Of a stretch of DNA of 64,000 bases, positions 51,209 through 63,841 are shown in pieces. Numbering within the stretch: position 1 is the stretch's first letter; each line of letters begins with the position of its first letter. Below the pieces are notes generated by a model, which was not told the origin of the DNA, did not search any database, and was given only the letters and a program-made list of their open reading frames with translations. The stretch comes from Morinoia aosen (lineage: Eukaryota; Arthropoda; Malacostraca; Amphipoda; Talitridae): NCBI GenBank assembly GCA_030386875.1, contig CM059579.1, forward strand, positions 92,136,253-92,200,252, given 5' to 3'. The position numbers were made by a program, and so were the translations under genes.

Positions 51209-52966
51209 CTTTCCACAATTGCGTTACAGGGGGGCACTATGAGGCATGTTAAAGCGTAGTGTGACAATTCTTTAAAGTGTTCATACTTTGAAACAGCTTG
51301 CCAAAATTGAAGAGCTCCTTTAGGAATTTCATGTTCTTTGAATGTTTTTTCTTCATTCCACGCTACTAGACTAATTTTTCGATACTGTTCTTCAACCAGA
51401 TCAACATCACTCATCAGACCGGAAAATGGCCGATCTGAAAATTTTCATTTATCCGTTTGGCTCAAGAGAATTGTTGGATTTAGAAGGGAAATACCTTTAA
51501 ACACATTTACTGTTTCAGAGAGTCGCTTGCTTACTTGATTCAAAGCTTCTTGAAGCATAGATTGGCATCTGAGTTTAACACCGTGAATTTTATGGTGTTC
51601 TAGGTCTTTATCAGGAGAATGTAAAAGCTTGATTAGGTGAGTACTAGTTTCTTGAGCAAATTTTTCTCCAAAATCCACATTTTCTAAGATTTAAGCTGTT
51701 TTGGCTTTGTTATATAGCCTTTGGTGCAAACTATCTCGGTGTCTGCACAATTCTTGTGCGAGATGATAGGGATCAGCATTGGTCTGCTGAAATGCAAGAT
51801 TAATTCTTTCAAATTCCTTAACAATAGGTGTTGCAAATACAAAGTAAAAATAGTTCATTCTATCTTGCAGCATTTCTTTTATAAGCTTAACCTTGTAGAG
51901 AGTGTCATTACCTGCAGATTGTTCACAGCATGTGAAGTGAGCTAGCAATTCTTCCCAATTCACAAGTATATTATTCAAGACTTTTCCTCTTACAAGCCAC
52001 CGTGTTTTCGACAATTTCATGAATGGGAGAGGTGCTCGTTGTTCCTGGTCATTAGTTTCGCCAGTATTCATCACTTTGAAGAGAACTTTAAAGTCTTCTC
52101 TTCTGATGTTACTATGAGAAAACAACAATGGTATTTCGCCTAAGATGAATCCTAAACTGGACTGTAGTTTCGAAACTGAGTGTTGTATGCAAAGCGCAAG
52201 AGAATGGCAAACACACTTCATTTGAATACAATTTGGATTTTGATTTTTAATTCTGGTCCACAGTGAATTGTTGCATCCTACCATAGCAACAGCGCCATCA
52301 CTTGCAAACCCAACGCAATTTTTCAGAGTTTGATTATACAATGCCAATTCTTAAGCAATTTCATTGAACAAGACTTCTGCTGTTGTCTCCACTACAGGTT
52401 TAAGACTCAGAAACGCAGTTTGAATATTATTTCTATTGCTGCAGAAATATCTAACAACAATACACAAATGTTTTTGAGTCGCAATATCAGTAGATTCATC
52501 AACCATCAATACGAATTTTTTACCTTCTATATTGTTCCTCAAATCGTCTTGTAAAGATGCTGCAATCACATTTTTATTATTGCAATGCATTTCGTACGGT
52601 GCAATTGAATATCGCTGAGTACGCTGTTTTTTCCGTGTGCTTTCACTACTTCACCTATATGATCTACAGCGCGAATTGACGCATGGCATGCTATTGCTAG
52701 GCTGAGTTCTATTTCAGCTTTCTTTATGTGATCACTCATGAATAATTTTAAGGCTTCTCTAATGTTGGTTGCGAAGAACTGGGGAATTTATCTTGATGTT
52801 TCTTAGAGTTTTCATGAACGTTTATGTTGTAGAGTTTTGGAAGCACGTTGCACTTACAGTAAGTGCAATAAGCATTATTTCCGTCTTCTGAGAATTTCAG
52901 CCACAAATGATCTCTCTCCCACTCTTTTTTATATTTTCTTCCTCGATCACTTTTTTCTTTAGGCAT
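51209..52966 (-). pseudogene. hAT transposase, decayed
   Basis: Minus-strand remains. The start MPKEKSDRGRKYKKEWERDH lies at 52966 and runs into a BED-type zinc finger (YCTYCKCNVLPKLYNINVH, then HENSKKH). A frameshift lies between about 52600 and 52748. Then, in one frame, come LMVDESTDIATQKHL (first catalytic Asp region), CVGFASDGAVAMVG, CVCHSLALCIQHSVSKL and KLSKTRWL, and the C-terminal dimerisation block SHYALTCLIVPPCNAIVERI. Three TAA codons (52351-52353, 51691-51693, 51445-51447) interrupt that frame. The last residues are missing where LINE-D inserted. Confidence 0.88.
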
Positions 52967-53269
52967 CTTGAGAGGCGTGTAACCTTCTGGGAATAATATC
53001 TGTGGCTGATTACTTCGCAAATAGATATGACGAGGAGAAGCTTGAGGCAGTGCACTCACTTAACCATCGCGGTCGCTGAACTGTGGCGCAATTCGCGCGC
53101 CCGGCAAGGCGGCAACCGCTGCGTTGCAACAAAGTTTTGTCGAAGATTGATCAAGACTTGTTCGATCTTCGATAATATAATGCGTTCTACATTGCAGCAT
53201 CTTGGTTCGTTCTACGCTCCCTTGTGGAAAATATTACCGAATGCAATATTCCATGGACACAGAGTCTAA

Positions 53270-53380
53270 AAATGGCCAATGTAATGGCCAAACTGTTAAA
53301 AATGGCCAAGTGAATTTTTTCATGGCCACGGCGTTTCAAAAATGACCAATTTTGTGTAATTTGGCCATGAAATGGCCAAT
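53270..53380. repeat. Subterminal cluster of AATGGCCAA motifs in the hAT
   Basis: AATGGCCAA or TGGCCATT-type words occur at least six times in 110 bp, in both orientations because TGGCCA is self-complementary. hAT transposases bind short subterminal repeats of this kind; the binding role is inferred. Confidence 0.75.
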
Positions 53381-53392
53381 CTGGCAACCCTG

Positions 53393-54890
53393 CCGCAAGG
53401 TACAAATCACGTAGTGAAATAATTTCACTACAAACGCAAGCTGCTGAAACAATAAATAGCTATTTTGCATCCATGTTGTTGATATTCTTTCTCATTATTA
53501 AGATGTTTGGTAATACCATATTGTAAAACTCTGTAGGAAACATATGTTTTTTAAATAATGTTTTTAATATCCGTGCACTTGGTTAAATTATTGTGCTTGT
53601 CTAAATTAGTCTCAAAATTAAATTACGTAATACACAAAACTGACATGACTATGATATTTATAATCTTTATCCTGCAATATTAATCATTTGAGTTCTATGA
53701 GTTTCACCACAATTTTCTGGAAAATAAAAACATCTTAGAACAAACCGGCAGGCCTCAGCCGAGACGGTTCAAGAAACGGTTTGTGAAGAGTACAGGAATT
53801 TCTGGAGAATTTCTTGAGTCCTACTCGCGCGACTTTAAACTTTGGTCCACTACTCATAACTTTTGAGAGAATGCACCTATTGACTTCAAATTACTCTCGA
53901 ACGAAAGAGCAAAGTATTTTCTACATAGGTGTTATAAACACATCCAAAAAAGTTTTCTGAAAACTATAGAAATTCTTCGATGAACCTGTACGACTCACGC
54001 GCCGTTGAAAGACTTTAGTTGACCTTTTCGCTCTCGCGCGTTGTCAGAACATCAAACTTTCCTCTGTTCTCAGAAACGAAATGATAATATCCTCAACGTT
54101 ATATCCAATCAACAGGCCATTTCATTTGAATTTGTTTAAAAATTCAATGCCAAATGTCAAGACCGGAAACACATCGAACTAGACCGTGACGTATAAAACG
54201 ATGACCATATAAAATTTCTGAACAACATCATAGCGGAGGAGCATAAGTTTCATTTTTGAGAATACGTTCTTTAAGCGATTCATGATATCACTATAATTTC
54301 ATCATATAATTCAGCAGTTACAAAAATACAAGAACAACTATTTTTAACCTACAGCTACCAGTTGAAAAATAATACATGGAATAAGCCCGTAAATACTCGT
54401 ATTGACAGTGTTACTTACAAAGTAAACGAACCGTAAAAGTTTGTTGACCTGCAATCATATTTTTAAAAAATTATAGAACACTGAAGCATTCTGAAAGACT
54501 GTGTCGAGACGTCTAAACAAACACTTTCAGAATGACATAACCTCAAGAATGAAACATTAGCCTGGACAAAAAACTTACCGCGGAAATCGTACCGTGGGAA
54601 AATATACTAACGCATAAATGACCTTTTTCGCCGGAGAAAATGTAAAAAAAGACGTACTTCATAAATCTGAAAAACTTATACTATTTAACACTAAATATTT
54701 CAACATAAATATCAATAAACATATTAGGATTTGAACAACACCAACCGAAGTGGACGAATAAGCATTTCAATTGTTGATCATATAAATATCTGAATAAGAA
54801 AAGGAAGGTAACAGAAAAGCTTATTTTGAGATAATACCTATGAGCAAAAGAGAGGCAATCCCTAAAGTACGGAACGATGGAACGCCCGGA
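53393..54890. other. Non-coding DNA, no gene seen
   Basis: No convincing frame. Around 53740-54020 the sequence has a higher CG content (ACTCGCGCGACTTTAAAC, GACTCACGCGCCGTTG) than its neighbours, but no protein or element ends were recognised. Confidence 0.55.
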
Positions 54891-55097
54891 ACGGAACGTT
54901 CCGTGGAACTGATGTTACTGGCCCTAAAATCCGGAACATTCCGTTCCGTAGCGCCCGGAACGAAGCGCCCGGAACGTTCCGTTCCGTAGTGCCCGGAACG
55001 TTCCGTTCCGTAGTGCCCGGAACGTTCCGTTCCGTAGTGCTCGGAACGTTCCGTTCCGTAGCGCCCGGAACGTTCCGTTCCGTAGTGCCCGGAACAA
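54891..55097. repeat. 24-bp tandem repeat built on the palindrome GGAACGTTCC
   Basis: Units CCCGGAACGTTCCGTTCC plus GTAGTG are repeated about six to seven times, with degenerate flanking units (GGAACGGAACGTTCC, CCCGGAACGAAGCG). Each unit carries GAACGTTC, which fits the GAA-nn-TTC core of a heat-shock element, but this may be coincidence. Confidence 0.93.
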
Positions 55098-55182
55098 CTC
55101 TTACAAACCTAGCTTCGAATTATCGTAAGTGATGATGGAATACGCGGAAACAGTTTGACCAAGTAAACAAAAATGAAACCCT

Positions 55183-56372
55183 TGTAATGTCGTGCGCTAG
55201 CGGAATTGATCTTCGCTTCGGCACGCCGTTGAACGGAACTCGATAGGATGCCCAAAGGGAAACGAGGTCTCTTCAGGTTTTTTATTTCTTATCCCCTGGT
55301 TCCGTGTATCTGCCCAGACAAATATGATTCAGACTCGGGCTAGGAATTACGTGACGAAAACCCCAATAGTCGAATGAACAATTAATTTATACGGTGCTGC
55401 ATGACGAGAAAGGAGCATCCTACATCTTGAGCAAAACACAGATAACAGCTAAATAATGTTAGAACTAGGTATGATAGTCTAGTGACGGAATTCATAACAC
55501 AGTATTCGTTGTTGCACGAGAGGGGTTTAGCTTCCCTTAACCACGACAAGATGCTCTGAGATAGGAAGGAGGAGGGCACCATTTATATATCACCGCACGA
55601 CAAGAAAGACTTCATACCGGAGACATAAGAGGCAATCGAGTAGTGCTAACGCTAGGCATGACATTTCAATGACGGGAGGGCGATAAGAGTGGTCACGGGG
55701 CATAGTCCTCAGAACAACATAGCACAATGATATTCCATGACTCAATTATTATCATTATATAGGAAAGTTTTAGCCTCCCGCAACTACGACAAAGATGTTC
55801 CAAGAGAGGAAAGAAGAAGGCGCCATTTAGTGTGGAGTTGGAGGAACGCGGAATCTGCGCACAAGGTGCACAGGAACAGCAAGCTACGAAATAAGTTCAC
55901 GAAACAAGAAAGGTTTCCGTTGCGTTGGCGAGGAAGAGAGTAAGTACCTAGTCGAGGAACCCATTATCAAGAACACCCTGCCAAAGACACACAGCTAGAA
56001 ACACATTTAGAAAGAACACATTTATGATACGCACACGAATATTGTAAAACTCGTGTCACTAACGCTAGGCAATGATACATGAATCGCTTGTTTCGCCCAA
56101 TGTTCAAAGTGTCTTTTTGAGGAAGCGTAAAAGGATATATACATGAATACACATCCGTATCTAACAGTCTTAACACAGCGGTCATTAGTCAATGAGCACT
56201 TTATTTGAAAAAAGGTGGACGATCGCACAACAAGTTTGTAGTTTTCACATGAATATAAAGTTTTCACACAATATAAAGAGATGACGAGTTAGGTAACATC
56301 ACAAGTTGAAAGAGGATACTCTAAAATACTTACAGACGATGAGGAAAGGTCCCTCAGTTTAGACCTGTGACA
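55183..56372 (-). repeat. Bel/Pao downstream LTR
   Basis: Starts TGTAATGTCGTGCGCTAGCG on the plus strand and matches 63842-64000 base for base apart from a few differences. The far end is taken at TGTCACAGG (minus strand) near 56372, by comparison with the solo LTR at 15940, where GAGGGACCTTTCC sits at the same distance from the end. Confidence 0.85.
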
Positions 56373-57652
56373 GCTTATTTTAGTCTGCAAAATAAGTGCC
56401 TACTCTGGCTTTCTTTACCCTATCTGTGGAAGAGAGACAGCAAAAATTAGGTCTCTAAGGCAGGGGCAAGTCACTCAGGTCATCAAGTCAACCATTATCA
56501 ATAAATTCTACTATAAAAAAATGAGAGAGGCAAGTCCACGTTTGCCAGCGTCGCTTTAAAAATACAACTGATATGAGCTAGTGGCCTCAAATTTCTGCGC
56601 CTATACTCAGTCTACTGAATGCCGTAACTTAAGGCTTCCACCTTGCTGACTGGCGCAACTTGCCCAGCACAGCTCATAGGTAAGAAGCCAATCGACTAAA
56701 TGCGTTTTACTTTGCTTCACATCCTTCTATTAATGAATGTGATAAATAATCCAAAGACAAGAAATAATACAAAGACAAGAAAATCGTGTTCCCGAGTTAG
56801 TACAAGTCTGGCACGACGTGCCATGAAATTTTCCATATCAACAACTGATGTCTAATCCATGGAAGAATCACCATAGCTTTTATTTTCAGTACACAAATCT
56901 TTCAATAGTGAAGCAGGGGTTGGTTTGTATTATCAAATAAATATAAAATTTGCTATGTTGTGTTAATCTATGAAATGCAATAAACTTCAAGTAATCCTCT
57001 GTGTAGACTAAGAGGCATTGAAATGTCAGTCTCTCCATGTTGCATTTACTGCCCATGACACTGTTTACAACATTATATATGACAACATAGCTTACATGGC
57101 TTGGCTATTATGTAAATGTTGTTGAGCAAAAGGTTTGGACATTAACACAAATCACTTAGAGCAGTGAAACAGAGATAGGAAAGTTCATTAGTAAAATCAC
57201 AGTGTTCAGCTAAAATACCGTTAAACCAGAACCTGAGCTAATTCCCAGCATTACACTGTAGCTTACTGATTATGAAACGTTACGCCGGCTAGTCCAGCTT
57301 AATGTGGGTGACTCACCGGCCACCGGAAGCATCCTCGAATGCTCCAGAAGCCGGCTGTTCACCGCTATCCAAGCGCAAATATGTTAGGCGATCGATGAAT
57401 ATAGCTACTAAGGTAACACGTTCAAAAAAATAATCTCCTGTCACGAATTCACGTTTAAAAGGACGTATAAACTTAAGATTATCCGGGAACCTGTTCCTTC
57501 CACGCACTTCAAACAAACAAAACGTTGGCGTCATTCTTGCGGACGAAGTGCGGATCCGCGGAATGTTGCCGGAATGAATTTATCAAAATTCTTCAAATTT
57601 CCTCACGTCTTGTACGACGTGACACTCCCCCCTCCTTTGTGGATTTTCTCCA
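56373..57652 (-). other. Non-coding region between Bel/Pao integrase and downstream LTR
   Basis: About 1.3 kb without recognised protein. A 73-codon minus frame at 57313-57534 has no known domain. No envelope-like gene was recognised. The region is long for a Bel/Pao 3' UTR, so it may hold an unrecognised insertion. Confidence 0.55.
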
Positions 57653-60600
57653 CTAAGTGCTGACGCCGGGGGGGCGGTGGATGAGAACTAATTCAGTGGC
57701 GGGACGTACCACCCGCTGGATCCCGTCGTTGTCGTTTCGTCGCGCGAGTCGTACGGTGGCTGTCCTCAACGATCCATCGTGACTGGGGATGGTCTCTTCG
57801 ATGACGCCTGTCGGCCAGGTGGTTCTCCTGGCCATCTTCTCCCTCACCAGGACTATGTCTCCTTTCTTTAGCGGTGGGTTGACGGCTCTCCATTTGCTGC
57901 GTTGTTGCAGTTCGTAGATGTAGCCCCTCCTCCACCTCAGCCAAAACTGATCTGCCAGGTACTGCACCATTTTCCATCGCAACTTCCCGTAAGCCGGTTC
58001 GTGTCGAGTGAGCGCGGGCCTGTCGTGCTGTGGCGTGCTGGTCTTCTGCGTCAGGAGCATGTTTGGGGTCACTGGCAGCGGTTCGTTGGGATCAAAGGAC
58101 GTCTCCCACAGTGGAGTGGAGTTCACGATGGCTGCTGCTTCCTGCAGTAGGGTGTGTAACTCGTCGAAGGACAGAGAATGTTGACCGGCGTGCAAGAGGG
58201 CTGCTTCTAAACACCTTCGGATCTGACCTATCTTGCGCTCCCACACTCCGCCGAAGTGAGAGGCGTGCGGTGGGTTCATTTCCCAACGCACTCCCAGGTC
58301 CGATAGGGCCCGACTGGCCTGCTGGACGTTGACTTCTTCGGCTAGGTTCTTGGCTCCGATGAAGTTGGTGCCTCTGTCGGACCGCAGGACTGAACAGGGA
58401 CCTCGCACCGCTATGAACCTCCTGAAGCTGTTGATGAAAGTAGGAGTATCGAGGGATGGCAGCATCTCGATATGAACTGCGCGGGAAGCGAGGCAAGTGA
58501 GGAGGAGAGCCCAGCACTTTCTGAGGGGGGCGTTGCGTCTCGTGGCTGGTCCGTTGTTTATCATCCAGTGACCAAAGACGTCGAAGCCCACGAAGGTGAA
58601 GGGCGGCGCGGTCTCGGAGCGTTCCTTCGGCAGTTCTGCCATTTGCGGGGTCAAGAAGGAGGCCCTTAGTCGCTGACAGATGGCTCAGTTCCGTAGTAAC
58701 TTCTGTATCGCCCTTCGGCCGTTCTCGATGTGATACCCGGCTTCTCGGATGGAGGCGTGCGTCACGTGCCGGCCTTGGTGCTTCGTTTTCTGATGGTAAT
58801 GCATCATGACAGCAGCGCTGATGGGGTGGTCGAAGGGGAGCAGTAAGGGGTGCTTGATGTCTTCTGGGAAGTCTGAGATGGCAAGTCTACCTCCCACTCT
58901 GATCAGCCCGCTTTGATCGATGAAGGGTGCAAGGCTGGCAAGTTTGTGTCGAGGGGCTACACTTCCCTTTCGGCGCATCCGGTCGAAAAGATCTGAGAAG
59001 GCGGATTTCTGGGCTTCCAGAATCAGGACGTTGTGAGCTAGGGCTTGAGGGTCGGCAACTGCGACGTGGCTGTTCTGGTCGGCTCTTCGGTGGAGGACTC
59101 TGTTGAGTAGCTTTTGCGACAGAGCTACTACCCTGGCGGCAATCCTCAGGATGGCCGACCATGAACTGAATTTTGAGAAGAGCTTGGAGAACAGAAATTC
59201 AGCGATATTGCCCGTCGATCGAAGGGCTTGAACGTCGGCCCTTGTTTCGGCCTCGGGGAGTTCATCGGGATCCGTCGGGTAAGCCGAGGTGGAGGAAGGG
59301 GAGACGACGTCGCTGATTAGAAATGCCGGACCCCTGAGCCATTCCGTCTGCATTAGTCTCGATGGGTCGGTCGGCCTCGAGGCTAGGTCGGCGGGATTCG
59401 ATGTGGTGTCGACGTGGCTCCATTGGGACGGGTCACTGCTCTGACGGATGATGTCCACCCTTCTCTGAACATACCGACTGAATCTCGCAGAGTCGTTTCT
59501 GATGTAACCTAGCACAACCTTGCTGTCCGAATAGAAGTATACTCGAGAGGGTTTCCTTTTCAGTTCCTGTATCGTCTGCAGGCTTGACAAAACTGCTCCC
59601 ACTGCTGCACACAATTCCAATCTGGGAATCGAGGTGGCAGCTCTTGGAGCCACACGACTTTCTCCGTGTACGAACGCGACGTGCCCTTGGCCGCTGTTGG
59701 TGGTCGTACGCAGGTACGTCACGTTTCCGATGGCCTCCTGCGAGGCGTCCGAGAAAATGTGCAAGGTTTGGGTGTCGTTTCCGTTCGATTCTGGTGGAAG
59801 GAAGCACCTTGGAATCGAGAGCTCGTGCAGACATTGAAGGCTCTGGAGCCAGCGCAGCCACGACTGAACCGTGCCGCTCGGGATGGGCTCATCCCAATCC
59901 AATGTCTTGCCACCGGATGCTCGGTCGGTTTCGGAGAGCAGGTTTCGTAGGATGAGTCGCCCGCCGAGTGTGACTGGGCTGGCGAAGCCGATAGGATCAT
60001 AGATTGAGTTGATTGCAGATAGCAGTCCTCTTTTCGTATGGGGGCGGTCTGGTATGTTCACTTTCAGCACAAAACAGTCGCTGGCGATGTTCCACGACAC
60101 GCTGAGCGTGCTGTGGTTGGGGGCTGTAATCAGGTCGATGTCGTCTTCGGTCGCTCTCTCGCTCGCGGGGAAGGCCTTGAGGACCTCCATGGAGTTGGAC
60201 ATGATCTTGTGCAGTCTGATGTGGTACCGTGACAGGAGATATTTGGCCGTTCGCAAGATTCCGATAGCTTTGGCGGGGTCTGGCGCAGTTCCAAGTCCGT
60301 CGTCGCAGTAGAAATGCGACGTTACATAATCTTGCGCCGCTTCGAGGTGTTCTGCATCTTCGGGCCGCGTTTCGCTGGCAGTTCCCTGAGCGGGGCGGGG
60401 CCCCTGAGTCGTGGCTACGGCGGGGCTGCTGGTGTTACCGAATACGTGCACGCGCGCTCGATGCGGCACGAGGGGCTTCTGGGGGTCGTTGTCGGCCCAC
60501 CAGTAGAATCTCATTAGGTTCTTGTGATCTGGCGGTACGTGGAAGGCGTGGAACATGCTCTCGACGTCAGCTACGAAGGCGCTCTTGTGCTCCCGAAATC

Positions 60601-63600
60601 TCGTTAGCACATCCCGCAGACGATTGTTGTAGTCTGGTCCCGACAGCAGGCACGTGTTGAGGCTAGTCCCTTGATACTTGGCAGCGCTGTCGAAGACGAG
60701 CCTCACCTTGGACTTCTTTTCTTGGACTACCGGGAAGATGGGGATGTACCATGTGAGACCGCACGGTCGGTTCCTTTCGATCGCCGGTATCTGCTCAACG
60801 TGTCGCATGTCGAGATTTTTCTTCATGGCATCTAGACACTGCTGTAACTTCGCCGGCTCCCTTGTTAGTCTCTTCAGCGTGTTCTCTTGACGACGAAGCA
60901 CCGCCAATCTGTTGTCGGGCAGCGCCGCGTCGAGCGATCTCAGCGGCAGTGGCGCTTCGAGGTGGCCTTCGTCGTTTACCCTTATTTCCTCCATCGCTTT
61001 CAAGAACTTGCGGTCGTCGTGAGACAGACCGGGCATCTCGTCGTCGGGTTGTTGGACGAACATGTCCTTTTCGGGGGACGGCCCGAAACACATCCTGGCG
61101 CTGAGATGTTCGTGAACGGTTTCAGCTGTTACCTTTAAGATTGTACATCTTCGTCCGAGTGAGGGCCCGACGCTGTCGCTCACTTTGCCGACCACGGCCC
61201 AGCCCAAAGCGGTGTGGTGAACAAATGGGGCGCTCTGACGACGTTGGTCAGCGTGGCTGTACAGTATGTCCCTACTGTCTGTCCCGAGAAGCACGGCAAC
61301 TTCTGCCTTGTCGTCGAGGGTGAGGAAGTGGGGGGCGAAGTGGGCTATTTCCGGGGTCCTTTCCACACGTTCCTTAGTCGCAACTTCCTCTTTGGTGTCG
61401 GGAATGAGGTCGCACTCGTACATCGGTGGGAGCTCGGAAGCCTTGCTTTCGGAAACTCCCCTGATCTTCAATCCGGATACGCATCTGCCTTGTCGAGCGA
61501 CCGATTGATCGGACAGGGTCTCCAGCGTGGAGTAGGACTTGGGGCCCGTCACCTGAAGAGTGTCCAGTAGCTTAGAGGAACAGAAAGACGTCGTACTTTG
61601 CTCGTCGATAATGGCGTAGACGCGACACGACCGGCCCGATCTTTCGTCGAAAACGTCGGCCAGGATGGTTTTGCTGCATGCTCTGCCTCCGGTCGTGGCC
61701 GAACGAGAATTCAACGCCCTGGCTTTCGGGTTCTCTCTGACCTCGCTCGGGGTCTGTTCGACGCTTGTGTCCCGCTTGGGGCGTGCCCTGCTGATAGCTA
61801 CACCGTGGTTCTCGGTCTTCATTCGGTTGAAATGGGCCGTCGTGCTGTGGTTGTCAGCTCCGCAGTCATCGCACTTCACGACTTCTCGGCAGTGCTTTGC
61901 CCAGTGAGGGCCTAAACAACGGTAGCACAGTCTGTGCTCGCGTATGAAGTCCTTCTTTTTCTGAGATTCCATCTTTCTTACCGCTTGGCACGAGTTTGTC
62001 GCGTGCTGAGCGCTGTGGTGGAGGACACAGCTGCCGGTTTGATTCTCCGAGGACGTGTAGAGCACTCGCGGGGCTCTTGAATTGGGACGAGCGGGTGCCG
62101 CGGCGTCACGTCGGGCGCTCACCCAGTTGAGGTTTGATGCTCCGAAACTGTCGCATTGGGTATCTGCCAGCGTTTTGATGAAATCGCAGAACCTCGCGAA
62201 ATCAGGTAGCGATCCAGATAGTCTTCTGTGCCTAGTTCGTTCGCTTCTCCAGGCGTCCAGAACGAAGAAGGGTAGCCTCTCAACGATGGGAGACAGCCCT
62301 ACGTCGGTGTTCAGGAAGGCGAGCCCTTTGTTGTGCCGCATTGTGTGATGAATCGCTATGCAGGCGTCGCTGAACTTCCGCAGCTTGAGACCGACCGTGC
62401 GGTCGCCCTTTGTTCCCCGTATGTCTGACGTTTGCGCGAGGCGTTCGAGCAGGCTATCGGCTACCCTGTCGTCAGAGGCGAAGCGAGTCTTCAATTGTTC
62501 GACGATGAGGGTGAGCAGGGCCGCTGTGTCCTGGTAGGTAGCTGCCAGGGTGTCGTCGATGAGGCTCCTTGGTTCGCCGCAGGTGTGGTTCGTGAGGATC
62601 TCGATGGCGTCGATGGGCTCCACGGCGAGCCTCTCCATCCTTCTCTTGATGGCATCGAACCATCTGTGGAACAGGTGAGCCTCTCCCGCGTAGGGTTGGC
62701 TTGGCGCCTTTTTCAGATCTTCGATCATTGAGAGCCTCATAGCTCCGTCGATCACTGGTGGCTTCGTTTCAAAGACGACGGCGGGTGAGCCGGTGGAAGC
62801 CCGGGGCTGGAATGCTGGTGCGGAGGGATTCATCGGAGGTGCGAGATCGGTGTCACGAGGCGAAGCATTCGCAACCGCCGTTGTGCCCCCTGCGGGTTCA
62901 ATGACGTGATGCTGGAAGGCTTGGTCGACCCATGCTCCTGTGCGGTCCTCTTTGCACTCGGTATTCTGCTCACCGAAGTGCTGATCATTCTTCGTTCGGT
63001 TCCTGTTCCTCAATTTCGACCTCTCGATGGCGATTTGCGCCAACAGTACCGATGGCTCTTCAGTGATGTCAATAAGCATCTGCTTATTGCCTTGGCTAGG
63101 GGGCTCACGGCGCTCGGATTCGCCGTCCTTGTGACGAGAGCTGGCACTGGGAAGGCTCTGGCTATGATCGCTCTCACTGTCTTGACTCTGGCTGTAATAG
63201 CTCGAACCTTGGTGACTCTGACGACGATGGCTGGGGCTGGCCTGGTCTCTGCCCCGACGGTTGGAACGGTGTCCGTTCCTGTTCTCAGCCAATGATGGTT
63301 TTGGGGGCTTGTTCTGATGGGCAGCGCCTTGCTGCTGGTTCTTGGACGAGGTCCTCCTCGACCTCGAGCTCTCGCGCTGGGACGGTTCCGTTGTCACACT
63401 CCGTGAGGAGCTCGCACCGAGCTCTTCGTTTCTGTGGTCCATTGAGTCCGCTAGTGCTTTCCTGCGAGCTCTAGCGCTTGTCAATGAGCCTCGGATTACC
63501 GTCGCTTCGGCGGTGGCTCCTGAACCCTCGAGAGCTAGGACCAGCTGGTCTCCGATTCGCTTGACGGACTTGGCCTTTGCTCGGATTCCAGCGTGGACTT

Positions 63601-63840
63601 GATCCACCTCGCTGGGAGTCTTGAGATCTCGTGGTACTGCACCATTCGAGAGACTGTTCAAGGCTGCTAGCTCCGTATGGAATTGTTCTTCCAGCTGTGG
63701 AAGTCTAAGCTTGCTCTTTCTTCCGAGAGAGGTCATTTCTGTGGTCTCGGATATTCGCCGCGGGCGGCTGAGAATCTGCTGTGGGCCTCCTCTTTGGAGG
63801 GCTTCTTCGTGGGAGGGCGCCTTCCGCTGGCGTCTATACA
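57653..63840 (-). pseudogene. Bel/Pao gag-pol coding region (fossil)
   Basis: Parts in order from the right: gag with a Ser/Arg/Gln-rich region and a zinc knuckle (CYRCLGPHWAKHC, then CDDCGADNHSTTAH), a DUF1758-type aspartic protease (VYAIIDEQSTTSFCSSKLL), the reverse transcriptase (RLVFDSAAKYQGTSLNTCLL, ADVESMFHAFHVP, FYCDDGL), an RNase H-like region (LHIFSDASQEAIG), then the integrase and its C-terminal DUF5641-type domain (WRRGYIYELQQRSKW, GDIVLVREK). This order defines Bel/Pao. GC content is clearly higher than in the surrounding DNA. About one break is present. Confidence 0.9.
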
Positions 63841-63841
63841 C

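Larger units (their letters stand above)
51209..53392 (-). mobile_element. hAT element remains, right end intact
   Basis: The 5' tip on the minus strand is CAGGGTTGCCAGATTGGCC (53374-53392), a typical hAT end. The other end is absent, replaced by LINE-D. Just inside the tip lies a cluster of TGGCCA words (see 53270-53380). It encodes the decayed transposase at 51209-52966. Confidence 0.82.

Noticed and set aside
57313-57534. A 73-codon frame after the Bel/Pao integrase as an envelope or accessory gene
   Set aside because: Too short, no signal peptide, membrane segment or known domain.
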